Shown here piece by piece: positions 22,809 to 34,699 of a stretch of DNA of 64,000 bases (its first letter is position 1; every line of letters starts with the position of its first letter). The DNA comes from Brachypterus glaber (lineage: Eukaryota > Arthropoda > Insecta > Coleoptera > Kateretidae): contig OY294051.1 of the NCBI GenBank assembly GCA_958510825.1, positions 34,472,393 through 34,536,392 of the forward strand, read 5' to 3'. Below the pieces are notes generated by a model. The model worked only from the letters and a program-made list of their open reading frames with translations, was not told the DNA's origin and made no database searches. A program made the position numbers and the translations under genes.

Positions 22809-23715
22809 TAGAGGAAATGCGCCTAATTTCGGATGGTTTCCAAATTTCGGATAGTAGTGTATTTAAGATACTGTCTGCAAAGGTAAACAGAAACCTACTT
22901 TTACGTGAAGGCAAAAGTCAAACTAAATCCGTCCTGTAATATGATAACGGTAGAGCTTCTCCCCTTTAAATGGCAGCACAAATCGTTTATATTGCAAATG
23001 GCAGTTTTGTGCTCAGTTGCATTATTATGCTTGTTTATTTTATAAATAATCGTTATAAAAGTTCGTGATTCTGTCTTGGGTAAGTTATGATGTTAGTTAA
23101 GTTGATCCACTATTCATAATTAAGCAATTTGAAAACGTAAACATTCTACAAATTTCTAATCTAAAAAGCAGAAAGTTGCCTAATTTCGGATAGACCATTT
23201 TTGTGCATTTGATTCCCAATTTCGGATATCCGCAAGGTAATTATTATTCAGGATAACCAACCATTAATTATTTTTTTTATAATGATACAACAAACTAAGA
23301 TAAACAATTTTGAAAAAACGAAAATTACCTAAGATACTAAGATATTCGAAATTGGGAATCTAAAATTATAGTTCCTATAGTATTTCGTAGAAAATCGCTT
23401 AATGATTAAATTACGTTTTAAATGTGAAGGAATAACAAGAAACATAAGCAGGGGGATCCAGATCTACTCTTGAAAAAATTTTTTCGGATATGTCCGAAAT
23501 TAGGAGCCCTTTTTCAAATGCACAAAAATGCGCTGATTTTTTTTAACCGTGTTTTTTGGAAATAATAAACTGTAATAAAATTGCTTTTATAATAAATCAT
23601 GGTTCGCTATAATAAGTTGTATCTGGTTATATAAAAAAAATATCAAAAAGTAATACCGAGTATTAAATATTGAATACATTGTAAATGGTATCCGAAATTA
23701 GGCGACTTTCCTCTA
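22809..23715. mobile_element. 907-bp TIR element with iterated CCTAATTTCGGAT words
   Basis: The termini tagaggaaatgcgcctaattt and the reverse complement of ...ggcgactttcctcta pair through the TTTCGGAT word. The word recurs near 22845, 23178 and 23217 on plus, and on minus near 23346, 23494 and 23690. A TA flanks each end, suggesting a TA target duplication. It has no coding capacity. Iterated terminal words inside an element usually mark transposase-binding sites. Confidence 0.8.
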
Positions 23716-24267
23716 TAAAAAGTTGCAAAATCTATAATTTTTGTTTACTTCTTATAAAGTTAAAAAAGCTTTTCATTTTTAACCAAGGTTAGAAATGAAT
23801 TTATATCTAACCTGGTTTTTAGCTTTTGGTTATACCTCATAGATGGCGAAACAACATTTTTGTTTATTTCTACGAAAAAAAATAAGAAATACTATTTATT
23901 TATATATTATATGGTTCATACCGAGACTGACAATAGGAAATAACAACGACCCACTTATTTAAATTATTATTTAGTTGAAATTTATTATTATTATATAGTG
24001 AACTTAGAAATCTGCAAAATTTCTGTAGAAGTTCATTTAAAATGGTGAATTTTACGAGGTAATGTGTTAATTATTTATGCTTGTGAATAAAATTCTGTCC
24101 TAACCACATTTTCTTAGGTTAGAAATATGCTATTTCCTACGATCTAGTGTGACGATCAGCTGATTTTAAATATCTGCTGTCAGAAAAATAGTAAACGTCA
24201 AACACATAACCTCAAATTGACAAACATTTTAAGATAATTTTTGCGTTTTTTTTTTTATTTTTCGTCG
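23716..24267. other. AT-rich DNA without recognised features
   Basis: Paired aaccaaggttagaaatgaattt and tctaacctggttttta (about 23780-23822) may form a hairpin. Nothing else was identified. Confidence 0.4.
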
Positions 24268-24398
24268 TAGGAAAAATAGTATACGTACTTCGACGCAAAC
24301 CATTTCAGTGCATATCGAGTGCTTTTTTTACTCGGCTGCGCCTTGTAAAAAACGTGCACAAAAAAATAGGTTCACGTACTCGGTGCGTAATATACCAT
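24268..24398. repeat. CG-cored hairpin H5
   Basis: atagtatacgtacttcgacgc pairs with gcgtaatataccat and acgtactcggtgcg on the right. The centre is cgagtgc(t)7actcggctgcgcc. It is a looser member of the CGAG-word hairpin class, with unrelated arms. Confidence 0.5.
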
Positions 24399-24519
24399 TA
24401 TATTATAAAGAAAAGATACTGCTGCCAAAAATATAACATTTTTTTAATTTATTTTTTTTTTTGAAGCAGGATTTTTTGTAAAGGAAGTTTTTACCCCCGT
24501 TAACCTCCATACTTTACCT

Positions 24520-26140
24520 TTATTTTTACCAGTCAAGCACATGGAATAAGAAACACATGCGCGGTCGAGTTCTAGATTTCAAGTCTTTAGTCAAAGCGTT
24601 CTGGTCACTAATTTTTCGGACAGACATACAGACCAACATACCGAAACAAAAATTGTTGTTTGCTAAAATCAACTTTTTTACATACAAATAATCAATCCGT
24701 TTTGTATACACTTCAAAGTGGAATTTGTATTTTCTTGTATCCGTGCTAGCCAACTCTCGGATAAAATCGGTAGGCTTTTAGTTTGCCAGTCGATACGAAT
24801 TCTACCTTTAAGTGTATACAAATTTGATGGTTTACCTGTATAAACCTTGAGAAAAGCAAAAGAGGCATTACAAAAAATGTTTTTTAACTTTTCTAGGGGA
24901 AAGTAATAGAAAGTATGTAATAAAAATTTATATTAGAAACAATGGCATTCACACAAGTACGTAATGCATTATTTTGCACGTATTACAAAAAATATTTTTT
25001 CTACAAAATGATAATATTGATGTTTCTTCTTTAGAACTTGTTTTAATGTGCTTAATTAAAGACAAAAAAGAAACGATTTTATTAGGTATCTTTAAATATG
25101 ACTAAACTCACATCAAAATAACTAACGCACACAATGAGATCCATAGATATAAATTAGTTTTGAAACAATGAAACCTCATTTGTCTTACTTTCACAATATA
25201 TATCCTAGATTACTAATCCTTTCATATCCTTTAATTAAAAGTCTTCTTTCCTGTAACTTTTTATATAACAAATTACACATGATAAATTTTTAGAAATAAT
25301 ATTTCATATTTGCTGACATAAGAACAATGTTTAAAATAGATAGGGTTTTTACACAAAAAAGGATTTTAATGATGTGGAAGGTAATTAAGATCCTTTATGA
25401 TGATTATATGTATACTTTCGGTAAAATTGGGTTAAAATATGACAAATAGGTATGCGTATATTTAATATAATGCCTAATGCTTTTTATATTAGATTGTTTT
25501 TTAGTATAAAAAATAATATAATGCCTAATGCTTTTTATATTAGATTGTTTTTTAGTATAAAATACAGATTTAAAACTAAAATCGCGGATTTCTAATAACA
25601 AAAATAAACATAGTTATTTTCTTAACTAGTGGATAAAATCACTTAATACACGAGTTGAGAATTTAATTTTATCCAACACCTTTTATTATTAAATAAAAAT
25701 CTATAATTTTGCAAAAAATTATGTCAAAAATATTAAGATTAAGTTTTCTTAATACTAAAATAATAGGTAGCCATGGCCTAAGTATGCCTATTAGAAATAA
25801 ACAATTGCTAGTTTTACATTTCTTACAAACGTCAAAATGGACGCGGTAATTACAGAATTTTTAATAAAAACAGTATTTTATTCAAAAACTAAAGAATAAT
25901 TTGGGGTTTTCTTTAATTTTTATGGTTTAGTTAACGTGCTTCTATTTATAGAATAGTTATAATACTTAATTAATAGGGTATGTAACTAATTTTGGGTGAG
26001 ATCAAAAGCTGTACGTAAGTGTGGGTGAAATATTTTTTAGTGGAAAAAAACTCACTTTTGACATTTAAAATAGTGCTCAAAACAAGTGTCTTTGTGAAGG
26101 TGTTGGATAAAAGATATTATTTTGGAGATATCAGTTGAAT
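24520..26140. other. AT-rich DNA with one repeat fragment and a tandem repeat
   Basis: About 24540-24760 (acatgcgcggtcgagttctag...cggacagacatacagacc) resembles the cggacagac-type repeats at 57560. No gene is visible. A small hairpin with a CGAG word (ggataaaat...acgagttgag...attttatcc) lies at 25630-25676. Confidence 0.4.
25464..25564 (+). repeat. 51-bp tandem duplication
   Basis: Two adjacent units each contain aatataatgcctaatgcttt and agattgttttttagtataaaa, with practically no divergence. Confidence 0.9.
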
Positions 26141-26141
26141 G

Positions 26142-26268
26142 TATCCGGGGTCCCAATTTTAAAAATCGTAGGAATTAATCACGAGATTACGTCTTTTTAC
26201 TTCATTTTCTCCTATTCTCTATATAAAATTTATAAGAATTCACGTAAAATTTTAAAAATTGGGCCCCA
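26142..26268. repeat. Inverted repeat (~22-bp arms)
   Basis: ggggtcccaattttaaaaat at the left pairs with attttaaaaattgggcccca at the right. It may be a short MITE. Confidence 0.6.
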
Positions 26269-26317
26269 GGGTTTTAATTCTTGAATTTTTGGGAGAAGAA
26301 CGACTGATAGCGGTGCT

Positions 26318-26319
<2 letters not shown>

Positions 26320-26376
<57 letters not shown>
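26320..26376 (+). repeat. (AT)n microsatellite, about 28 units
   Basis: Uninterrupted alternation of a and t. The 70-aa open frame across it, rich in I-Y, is an artefact. Confidence 0.97.
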
Positions 26377-26380
<4 letters not shown>

Positions 26381-26859
26381 CGAAACCAATGGAGTACGAT
26401 CTAAATCTCAGTTTGTTACCTGTCATATTTGTCATTTTATATCCGTATTTATTATAAGTTATAATTTATAAATGAGAATAAAAGTACGACAGATAAAAAA
26501 ATATTCTGATGGGCAGAATATCCGCCAAAACGACTAAAAAAATCAATAAATTTGTTTGATACTCTTCTCAGTGGGACTGTATTGATGGTAATTCATAGGA
26601 TAACTGGTGATCAAATTAATATTGCTATTCAAATGTGCGTGAGTATAAGATGCACTTACCGTTGAGATGTTGTGTCCATGCTGTATCTAGCCGGCTAGGA
26701 TGAGATGCGATGAAAGGCGGTGTATGGCACTATTGAGAGCGCATAATATAAAGTTATGTTGCACATTAAACCCTTAGAATGCACACGCGGGTTTTTGTGG
26801 TTAGAAATACACGTACGTGAGCGGTGAGAGATTTTCTTGTTCTTCTGCTTCCTTTTTCG

Positions 26860-26871
26860 CCACTAGAGGGC
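26860..26871 (+). promoter_or_regulatory. CTCF-like motif
   Basis: CCACTAGAGGGC fits the CTCF consensus CCASYAGRKGGC at every position. A single match in 64 kb is weak evidence of binding, and insect CTCF motifs differ in detail. Confidence 0.25.
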
Positions 26872-26939
26872 TAAATCAGGCATGCGCACTAATACTCATA
26901 TAAGCGCGGATAAATATTTAAATGAAGTTAAATTATATT

Positions 26940-27540
26940 AATTAAAAATACAGCCTGTTCCAGAACTCGCGTACCGAAATTTGAGGGTATATTAAAAACC
27001 CTCTGGAAAATATGAAAAAAATTTAAAAAAAAATCCATCTTCAATACTAATTAAAAAGGAAGCTATTTAATCTGACCAATCCTGTTGCTGATGTTAAATT
27101 ACCTAAAAATTAGTTTTTCCCTACTTATTAGTAACTATGGTTGCATTTTAGTGGTTGACTCGTGCATTGTTTAAGACTTTCAACTTTAGAATCTTTTTAG
27201 GTTATTATATTTTGACAAAACCGACAGAGGCTATCAAATATTCTATTTTTATAGGGTCACTCCATCCAGCGGTGGTTTTATGAAACCCGTCTTAGACGGC
27301 AGCAACAAACTGCCGCTGCAACTCCATTCAGCGCGCTGAATGTAGTGTTTTTTTTTATTAGAAACTCAGATCTTTTAATTGATTTACTGGCTATAAATTC
27401 TTAATACAAATTAATAAAATAAAAATACAATAACTGAATTTTATTTATTTATTTCAAAGTAATGAACATAGGAAAAATTTTTATCGGTGTTCCGAAAAGA
27501 GAACATTCTAGCTAGAATGCAATTTTAAGATTGGTGCAGA
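26940..27540. other. Repeat-derived segment, unidentified
   Basis: It starts cagcctgttccagaactcgcgtac, similar to acagggtgttc-type element ends. A perfect attcagcgcgctgaat palindrome lies at about 27326-27341. The stretch ccagcggtggttttatg near 27270 could be a hAT-like end, but no partner end was found. Confidence 0.35.
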
Positions 27541-27544
27541 GGGC

Positions 27545-27845
27545 AAGGAATTTTGGAAGTTTAAACGCAAACAGAAAAGTGGTTGGACACACTTCGCGAA
27601 ATGCAAAAACTGTTGATAATATGAAGCTTTAGACTTTTGAAGAATAATCTGGAACAAGCATTAGTATCGTGGCAAGAAATCTTGATATGTCTGTCCTGTG
27701 TTTAATGAACTCTAAAAGATGAAGAAACGCATTATTTTTAGCAAACTCGCGTTGAATGTATGAAGCATGCTAAAGAATATGTTCAAAATGACCTCCACCA
27801 ACTTGAACACATAAAATAAACCAAAAATAACGAGAAGATCGAACA
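27545..27845 (+). pseudogene. Possible degenerate transposase fragment
   Basis: With frameshifts, the plus strand reads SGTSISIVARNLDMSVLCL and then, in another frame, QTRVECMKHAKEY. This resembles the spacing of a helix-turn-helix (S-I-x-x-V/I-A-R-x-L-x-M-S) followed by the linker of mariner-like transposases. Several stop codons and at least two frame changes are needed, so this is an old pseudogene at best and the reading may be accidental. Confidence 0.3.
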
Positions 27846-28645
27846 AAATTATAAAATGTGCTGTTTATTATTAAATTTCGAACGAATAATTGTAAAATTA
27901 ATAGGAGAAACCACAAAAATCTAGTTATATTTATTTTATTAATATTCAAACCAGGACTAAAAACCGAAATTTATTTCATAAAATGGTTTTATAACTGCCC
28001 GGCTATAAATCACGATTAATATTTTCATTTTTCATCAAAATATTCCGCAATTTAACTTTATAGTTTCTATTTTTTAATTTCATTTTATTTTCCGTTGTTA
28101 ACGTTTAATAAATATTAATGTTTACCGTAAAATGACAAATATGCTGTTAAAATATAGAGTTACTGTTTCTTTTGACAAATTGTTTGTCGTTAAATTAACG
28201 AGAAAATAAAAGATAACATAAAATAGCGATGCTTAGTTAAACGAGGACTTTTTCGTTACTTATGAGAAGTATACGTGTATAGTTGGAATATATTTATCAT
28301 ATTATGCTATGCCCAGGGGCATAGCTTGACCAATCTTTTAGAACAAGCTTAGAATACTGGGTCATGCATAGGCAAAATATAATAATCCCATTTATTCTGA
28401 AAACCTGAAAAAACCCAATAACAACTTTCATTTCCATATATTGACAGTTCCGGTTTACAATCTTGTATTTTGGTCTTATTTTTTGTATCGTTATCTGGAG
28501 ATATTTTCTTTAACGGCCATATCCCAAATTTTATTAAAATACTTTTAATTTCAGAATTCTAAAATATAAAAATAAAAAATTAAGATTTTCCGCATATTCC
28601 TACAGCAAAGACCTTCAAAACGTCCGAGTCTCGCGGCAGCTGCTC

Positions 28646-28994
28646 TTAAGTGTATACCTTTTTCCCGCGAAGCTTGTGCTTGATGGGGTTTGCGTCGAGC
28701 GACTGGGACGGCCAATCTCGATTTATGTTTTCCTTGGCCCACGCGAATCATTTTTCACTGTTTTTTACTCAACAAAGGTTTCTTTATTGCACTTCGCCAC
28801 TTCAAATCGTGAGCTCGGAGATGAGTACGAATTGGGTTATTTGAGTATTTTGAGAAAACATGTTTTAAATTATTTTTTGTGCTTAGCCGACATTTGCCCA
28901 TATACTTCGCAGCCGCTGTAAGCATCATTTTTTGACCTTTTGGACGCGAATAGAGGAAGACAGCCTCGAATCGTGACGGGTACGCAGCACTCAT
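28646..28994 (-). pseudogene. Deleted IS630/Tc1-mariner-type transposase pseudogene
   Basis: On the minus strand the first 79 codons (28994-28755) look like the N-terminal DNA-binding half of an insect Tc1/mariner-group transposase: YPSRFEAVFL, a helix-turn-helix-like TAAAKYMGK, then LRAHDLKWRSAIKKPLLSKK, the linker before the catalytic domain. A stop and a frame change follow. The second frame (from 28741) reads WAKENINRDW and runs straight into PSQSLDANPIKH, the altered counterpart of the conserved DWPSQSPDLNPIE region at the third catalytic acidic residue. The region carrying the first two catalytic aspartates is absent, deleted between two DW sites. The protein cannot be active. Confidence 0.75.
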
Positions 28995-29581
28995 GTTTTA
29001 AAAAGTTTTAGTTCACCAAAAATAAGGTTTAGAAAGAGTTCCTATGTACCAAACATTGTCCGTCAGGAAGTAAACCATATCCTTGAGATAAAAGGAGGGC
29101 CCTTTCTTACCGACTACTCGTTATAGGTGTACGCTCTTACTTGACCGACTGTACATGATGACGTCAGATCGAATAGCTGTGAATTTGACTCTATCTACAC
29201 TGCCATTATTAGTGTTCATGTTTTTATTTTTCCAATTTAATATAAATTTATAAGCAAATGTAAAATGTAGATTTCCGTACGGCTTATGTCGTATTTTAAG
29301 ACGAGGGAAAATCTTTTATTTGCCTTTTCAAACGTCGACATCTGCCTCGTTCTATTTCGATTAAAAGTTTTGCCTTTCCATGGCACACTCAGTCGAATAA
29401 GTAGACGTCCGCCAAGTTGGCCACAGTGCTAGACCCCGAGAACTCACTTTTCAACTTTTTCTTCTGGCTATAAAATACAAAAGGATACATTTATAGTTTT
29501 GATCCCCTTTTATATGTCATAAAACAAGATTTTGTAATTATTATCAATAATATTATTAGCAGAACATATCTTATATATTGA
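28995..29581. other. Unrecognised intronic sequence with one family HH end
   Basis: 29154-29193 (TGACGTCA followed by gaatagctgtgaatttgactc) is the family HH terminal sequence also at 14451 and 51711. A perfect gctatgccc/gggcatagc hairpin lies just upstream, outside this stretch, at about 28306-28325. No gene was recognised. Confidence 0.4.
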
Positions 29582-29719
29582 CTGGTCTGTGTGAAAAGTT
29601 CGTAAGTCCTAAATGCAGAATAAAAACGAATAAAACCATTCCTGTAACAGGAAAGTAAAGTAAAGTAAGGTAAAGTAAAGTTGTCATATTATGAGAAAAG
29701 AGCTTTTTACACAGACTAG
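29582..29719. mobile_element. ~138-bp MITE
   Basis: ctggtctgtgtgaaaagttc at the left and (reversed) ctagtctgtgtaaaaagctc at the right are imperfect 20-bp TIRs. A run of aaagt units occupies about 29649-29680. Confidence 0.6.
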
Positions 29720-29773
29720 ACGATATTATATGAATAATTTATGTTATATATTATATATTATTAAGTGTTATAT

Positions 29774-29960
29774 TATACAGGGTGATTCAGAAATAAGGTA
29801 CAAATTTTTAAGATATAAAAATATGAAAATATGAAAAGGTTCCTATAATTGTTGGTCTGAAAATAATCCATAAGGAGCTGATCCTCTTTTAAAAGGATAT
29901 ATCTGAAAAGTAGTTTTTATTTAATATCTCTGGAACCCTATGAACAATAGTAACGATTTT
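29774..29960 (+). repeat. Dispersed 'acagggtgattcagaaataag' repeat fragment, copy 2
   Basis: It is collinear with 11918-12075: tacagggtgattcagaaataagg, then ttcctataattgttggtctgaaa, then aggagctgatcctcttttaaaa. Confidence 0.5.
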
Positions 29961-30984
29961 TGGGCAAAAAAGTGACATTGCCCCCCCATTTTGAAATGTT
30001 GAAAATATTCAAAATAGGAAAGCATAATATTATACACTTTTTTCATGTCATTATTTGATTAGGTTTCACCTATTGGCTTCTTGCCGTTAAATTATGTATA
30101 TCGGTATCATATTGAATAAAAAACGTGTCGACTACTAATTTAAATGGATTAATTCAACTTCCTATAACTTACTTTGACTTTTTACGAGATAAAAAGTTAG
30201 AGTTATAATCTGTGTAAGAGTTTTTATTTTTCATATTTTCATAACATTTTCTGATTTTTCACGATACTATAATCGTAAAAGAATATGGATTGAATCTACA
30301 TAATGTATCCTGAAAGTTACTTTATTTTGTAACTATCAGGTCGTTTAAAATAAAAACGATAGTGTTATCCAAAATATAACAATAAAAATAGTATATTGTT
30401 TTACTAAGAGGAAAAGTGAAACTTTTCCTCTAAGTGAAACATACTATTTTTTCTTCAAGCATCCTATATTATTTTTTAAAAATTAATTTTTGCATTTAAT
30501 TTATTCAGTAATAAAGTATGTTTTTTTTATTAAAATAGGCCAATAAAAACCTTTCGAAATAAACTTAAACCTTCCTTAGCTCATTTTAAATTTTTTTCGT
30601 ACACTTTTCGCGATTTCGATGGTCTAATGTAGCATTTGTAATTTCGGAGAGATTTGTAGGTGTATAAACCATATTTCTTCAATCATTTTTAATCAATTTC
30701 ACACAAGGGTTTTGCACAAAATCTCGAGTCAACCACCTGTTTACATAATAAACAAACAAGTTTGAAGTATGGCTGTCATCAAAGTCGAAGTGTGCTGCCG
30801 CCAGTGGTGGTTTTGCTAACTAACTTTTTTTTTACGGCGTACAATGAACTCATTTTTTTTACTGTTAAAAAATAGATTACTTCTAACTAGTGTGTTCAGT
30901 TATAAAATATGAAAATTTTAGTAGGCTTGAAGAAAAAGAATATTTTAAGTGTTTAGAAAACTGAATTTTAATAGTTTACTTCTT
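29961..30984. other. AT-rich DNA with one short hairpin
   Basis: agaggaaaagt...acttttcctct (11-bp arms) lies at about 30407-30432. I recognise nothing else. Confidence 0.45.
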
Positions 30985-31160
30985 AATTTTTTTACGTTCT
31001 TTTTCTTCTTTTTCTTCCTACACTACTTCTTCTTTTCCTGCCGATTCTTCTTCTTCTTCTTCCTCTTTTACTTCTTCTTTCTATTCAATTTTTTTTCTAT
31101 TTTTTATTCTTATTTTTATTCCTCTTTTTTCTTTTTTTTTCTTCTCCTTTTTTTTAAAGA
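30985..31160 (+). repeat. Pyrimidine-rich low-complexity tract
   Basis: It is almost only t and c, dominated by ttctt units. The 102-aa phenylalanine-rich frame over it is not a gene. Confidence 0.85.
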
Positions 31161-32117
31161 TAATCTTGTCACTATTGATCCAACTCCCTCCCGGTGGAAA
31201 TATTCAAAGATAAGTGACATAATTTATAATAGCAACTTTGTATTTAATTATTTTTAATGTATCTTTCTCTGTTTTTAATTTTTTAAAAGTTTTCATTTTA
31301 ATAATATACACCTACACTACTAGGCCCTACCTAATAATACTGTATGTATAAAAATAATTATTTATGCGTCAATGCCAGAAAGTTTATCCTGGACAAGGCT
31401 CGCCAAAAGACTCATAAGTAAGTTCTTTTTAATATGAAACCATCCAAACTATTTTATGCGGCAAGTAAAGTGGCTTTTTCACAACACATTTCGTGAAAAA
31501 TATCATGTCAATTATCAACTATGTAGAGCAAGGATAGTCAGTTAAAGTCACCATTTTTCGTTATTAAGGAAACAACGTTGAGATGCTTCATGAATTCAAT
31601 GTCTCTTTTATTGAAACATAACATTTTTCTTTTATTTTTACAATTTGTAGATTGTGTTTACAGACTTTATTGTTGATTCCAGACTAGATATCTGGAGCAT
31701 ATTTCGGAAATAACGGTTTTATTTAATAACACAATATTTGTAATGTAATTGCTTTATTGCAATTTAATAAAATTAACTAGACCAAAATTTCATTAAATTA
31801 ATAATGTTGGTTTAAATTAAGAATTTAAACAACGAAATATCACATTTATTTGTCACACCGTGTAAAAGTATCATTATACGAGAAATGCGTAAAGGGAGGA
31901 GTTGAAATCATCGACTCTGTGCGAATAGATTTGGCTGCACGTTTAAAACGTCTTGCGCAGCCAGATGTTTTTAAGATGGGGTAGGGTAGATGGCTTATGT
32001 TACTGCGCATTCAAAGTTCATAAGATATTTTACCAGATTTAAGTGTCTAGATGATGTGCAAGCGTTTTTTCTAGATTTACCGGTTTATTTGTTTAAGAGT
32101 GACTAATCTAATATAGT
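31161..32117. other. AT-rich DNA without recognised features
   Basis: A short ggctgcacg...gcgcagcc hairpin occurs at about 31931-31961. There is no coding signal. Confidence 0.4.
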
Positions 32118-32344
32118 TTAAAAAACTTTTCGTAAAAAAAATTAACCGACTTCTATGTCTCTAAATTGTAAAAAATAAAAAATACTTAAGTCGGTGCCAA
32201 TTTCACCATTCCCTAAATGAATTACTAACAATTATTTTTTTATTATTTTATTATTGTTTGCTGTGAAATTGGTACCGACTTATTTTTTATTTTATACTTT
32301 TTAGAAACATAGAAGTCTGGTTATTTTTTTTGCGAAAAGTTTTT
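32118..32344. repeat. Long hairpin (~85-bp arms)
   Basis: aaaaacttttcgtaaaaaaaattaaccgac...aagtcggtgccaatttcac and the right side starting ggtgaaattggtaccgactt-like sequence are reverse complements with few mismatches. It forms the left end of the element at 32139-33018. Confidence 0.75.
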
Positions 32345-33018
32345 ATTTTTTACTTTTTACATAGAACTTGTAGATTTCTAACGTCATCTAAGCTAAATTA
32401 TAGTTGTCCTTCCATCTCGGTAAGCTGCTGACGTCACAACGCACGGTTAGTGCGTTGTGAGGTCATTATCTTAAAAATAAATTTCTAAAAAAGTAATATT
32501 TTTATTTCAGCGCCCAAGAGTCCAACCAACCTTATTTTAAACGAAATACTAAAGAAAATCTTGTTAAACTTTAACCGTTAAGTAATAATCAAACAACGCC
32601 TTTTGGTAAAATCACAACATTTATCATTTTCTCTTGGTATTTTAATATTACAGGTCCAGAGAATCAAGTTTAGCGGCATTTAAAAGATTTTCCGTGTGCC
32701 GTAATATTTAAGTGACCCCTTAATCAAGTTATCCGGCTTATCCGAGTTATCCGATATTTTTCTAAAAATTTGGCTGCTAGTAGAACCAAATTAAGCCGTT
32801 TTTAAGTGAAATAGCGTTAAAATGATCAGATTTATCTTAATTTATCCGGCATCATCTGAGAGTCAAATTAAAACAGGACCACCTCATGAATGCCCTCTTT
32901 AAGTTGCAAAAAGTATCATCAAATTCCGTTCATTCGTTCCAAAGTTATGCGGGAACAAACATAAAAAAAAACAAAGTAACACGTAGAATTCATAACCTCC
33001 TTTTTGGAAGTCGGTTAA
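32139..33018. mobile_element. Probable element bounded by TTAACCGACTTC inverted ends
   Basis: ttaaccgacttc at the left and gaagtcggttaa at the right are exact inverted ends. Near the right end, cgttccaaagttatgcggg and cataacctcctttttggaag match phrases commonly seen next to such ends in insect repeats. No protein frame is present. Confidence 0.5.
32429..32466. repeat. Short stable hairpin carrying TGACGTCA
   Basis: tgacgtcacaacgca and tgcgttgtgaggtca pair with one mismatch around a 7-8 nt loop. One arm is a CREB/ATF-type octamer. It sits inside the element above, upstream of the acceptor-like ttatttcag at about 32505. Confidence 0.7.
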
Positions 33019-33422
33019 AAAGTAGTGTATATTTTTAAAGAAATGTGTTTATTTGAATTATGAATTATTTTTTCTCCATGTGTGTAATTTTGTATCTAAC
33101 GAAATCTGCTTAAAAACCAGAATATATTGAAAGTTTATGCATCAAAATCTTGATATGTAACAATCTAATTTTACAACTAACCCACTTTAAGATTTGGACG
33201 AATCTCAAAAAGTTTATTGGATATATTTCCTTAAAAAGCAAATAAATATGACAGTCCAGATTTTTAACAACGTCGTTATAATAAAGATATAGAGAGATAA
33301 ATCCTCTAGTGTGCTGACTGGGCATTAAAAATCTCGTTATCTGCCGATAAAAGTCCGAAATCTCATTAGATCTGACTGGGAAATTTGTTGAATAAGCACG
33401 AAAAAGCTAAATGTACAGATTA

Positions 33423-34182
33423 TATCCGCGGCGATTCAGGCTTGGGTCACGGATTTGGCTGATTATTTTTTTATTGTAGCACACGAAAATATGTTTTTTT
33501 TTTAAATATTTTTCAAAATGTGGCATGACGTGAAATAACTCAAAAATTATTTAACCTAGAGAACTGCGGTTTTCGCTATTAAAAAATTAAAAAAATCATA
33601 TTTTTTTCTATCAAATTTTGTCAAATTAGTTTTGAGTGTTTTTTGTTTTTTCAAGATGGCGGCGCAAAAATTTTGAGGCCATTTTTCTCAAAAACTCCAT
33701 TTTTTATTTTTTTTGAAAATTTTAGGATCAACTACTAATTATGTGTACTTTTGATTAAAAAACCCCCACCCCCCCCCCCTCCAATAACAAAAAAGTGTTA
33801 TTTTTTATTTTTTTAATCAAAAGTACACATAAATGTAGTTTTTGAGAAAAATGGCTTCAAAATTTTTCGCCGCCATCTTGAAAAAACAAAAAACTGTCAA
33901 AACTAGTTTAATAAAATTAAATAGAAAAATTATGATTTTTTTAACGGCGAAAACCGGAGTTCTCTAGGTTAAATAGGTTTTGAGTTATAGCACGTCAATA
34001 TCATATTTTCGAGAAATTCAAAAATTTTGAAAAAAATTTAAAAAATCATATTTTCAAAACGGGGCATTTTTGGAAAAAATCCCGTGGAGATTTTTCTCTA
34101 AAATCGGTGGGCTACACATAAAAAATAATCAGCCAAATCCCTGACCCAAGCCCTCAGCCCTGCCTGAATCGGCGCGGATATC
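33423..34182. mobile_element. 760-bp near-palindromic element
   Basis: Left atatccgcggcgattcaggc...ggatttggctgattatttt and right aaaaataatcagccaaatcc...gcctgaatcggcgcggatat are reverse complements. Complementarity continues inward over most of the element (both halves contain aagatggcggc or its complement and aaaagtacacat). The centre has a C-rich run of about 19 bases at 33763-33782. A palindrome of this size would fold into one long hairpin. Confidence 0.8.
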
Positions 34183-34456
34183 ATCACAACGGTCTACAAT
34201 TTAATCGATCTTTACTTAGTTTTATTCTGAATAACCTTTTAAATTAGAGAATCTTTAAGTTGAAACATTTATTTATTTCTCTTTAAACTGATTTTAAAAT
34301 AAATGAAGTAAAATTAAAACCATCAATTTGTTCCCAGTTTTATAATGCTTATAGAGATAACGGCTGGGAAACATTTTAATGTTACTTAAAAGTACAAATC
34401 GAAATGTATTCTACCAATAATAATTATTATTAATCACTCAAGGCTTCTAGGGACAC

Positions 34457-34699
34457 TACACTAATAAACAGGATTTATTTATATATGGCCAATTATTTGG
34501 TTCTGAGTAACAAATTTTATTTGAGTCAAATAAATATTTAGTTCATGTAAACAAATATTTTATTTTCAAAATGATTTATTAATGAGAACAAAATAGTTTA
34601 TTAGATATAAATTAAATTTATTTGTCACAACGAAATAATTTAATTGGCCATATCCAACCAAATATTTAGTTGACACAAATAAACTCTTGTATCAGTGTA
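34457..34699. mobile_element. 243-bp MITE with TACACTRATA ends
   Basis: tacactaataaacaggattt at the left and (reversed) tacactgatacaagagttt at the right form TIRs. The interior iterates atttgt...aaatattt words in both orientations. The ends resemble the TACACTGATAGAA ends of family A/B elements. Confidence 0.65.

Noticed and set aside
20857..25564. CRISPR-like arrays from the short tandem repeats
   Set aside because: Only two adjacent units without spacers are present, and the sequence is eukaryotic.
26259..26471. 70-aa frame with an I-Y repeat
   Set aside because: Created by the (AT)n microsatellite.
28551..28921. Overlapping frames of 64-81 aa on both strands
   Set aside because: They are shadow frames of the transposase pseudogene at 28646-28994.
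30949..31257. 102-aa open frame rich in phenylalanine
   Set aside because: It is the translation of a pyrimidine-rich low-complexity tract; no domain and no start context.
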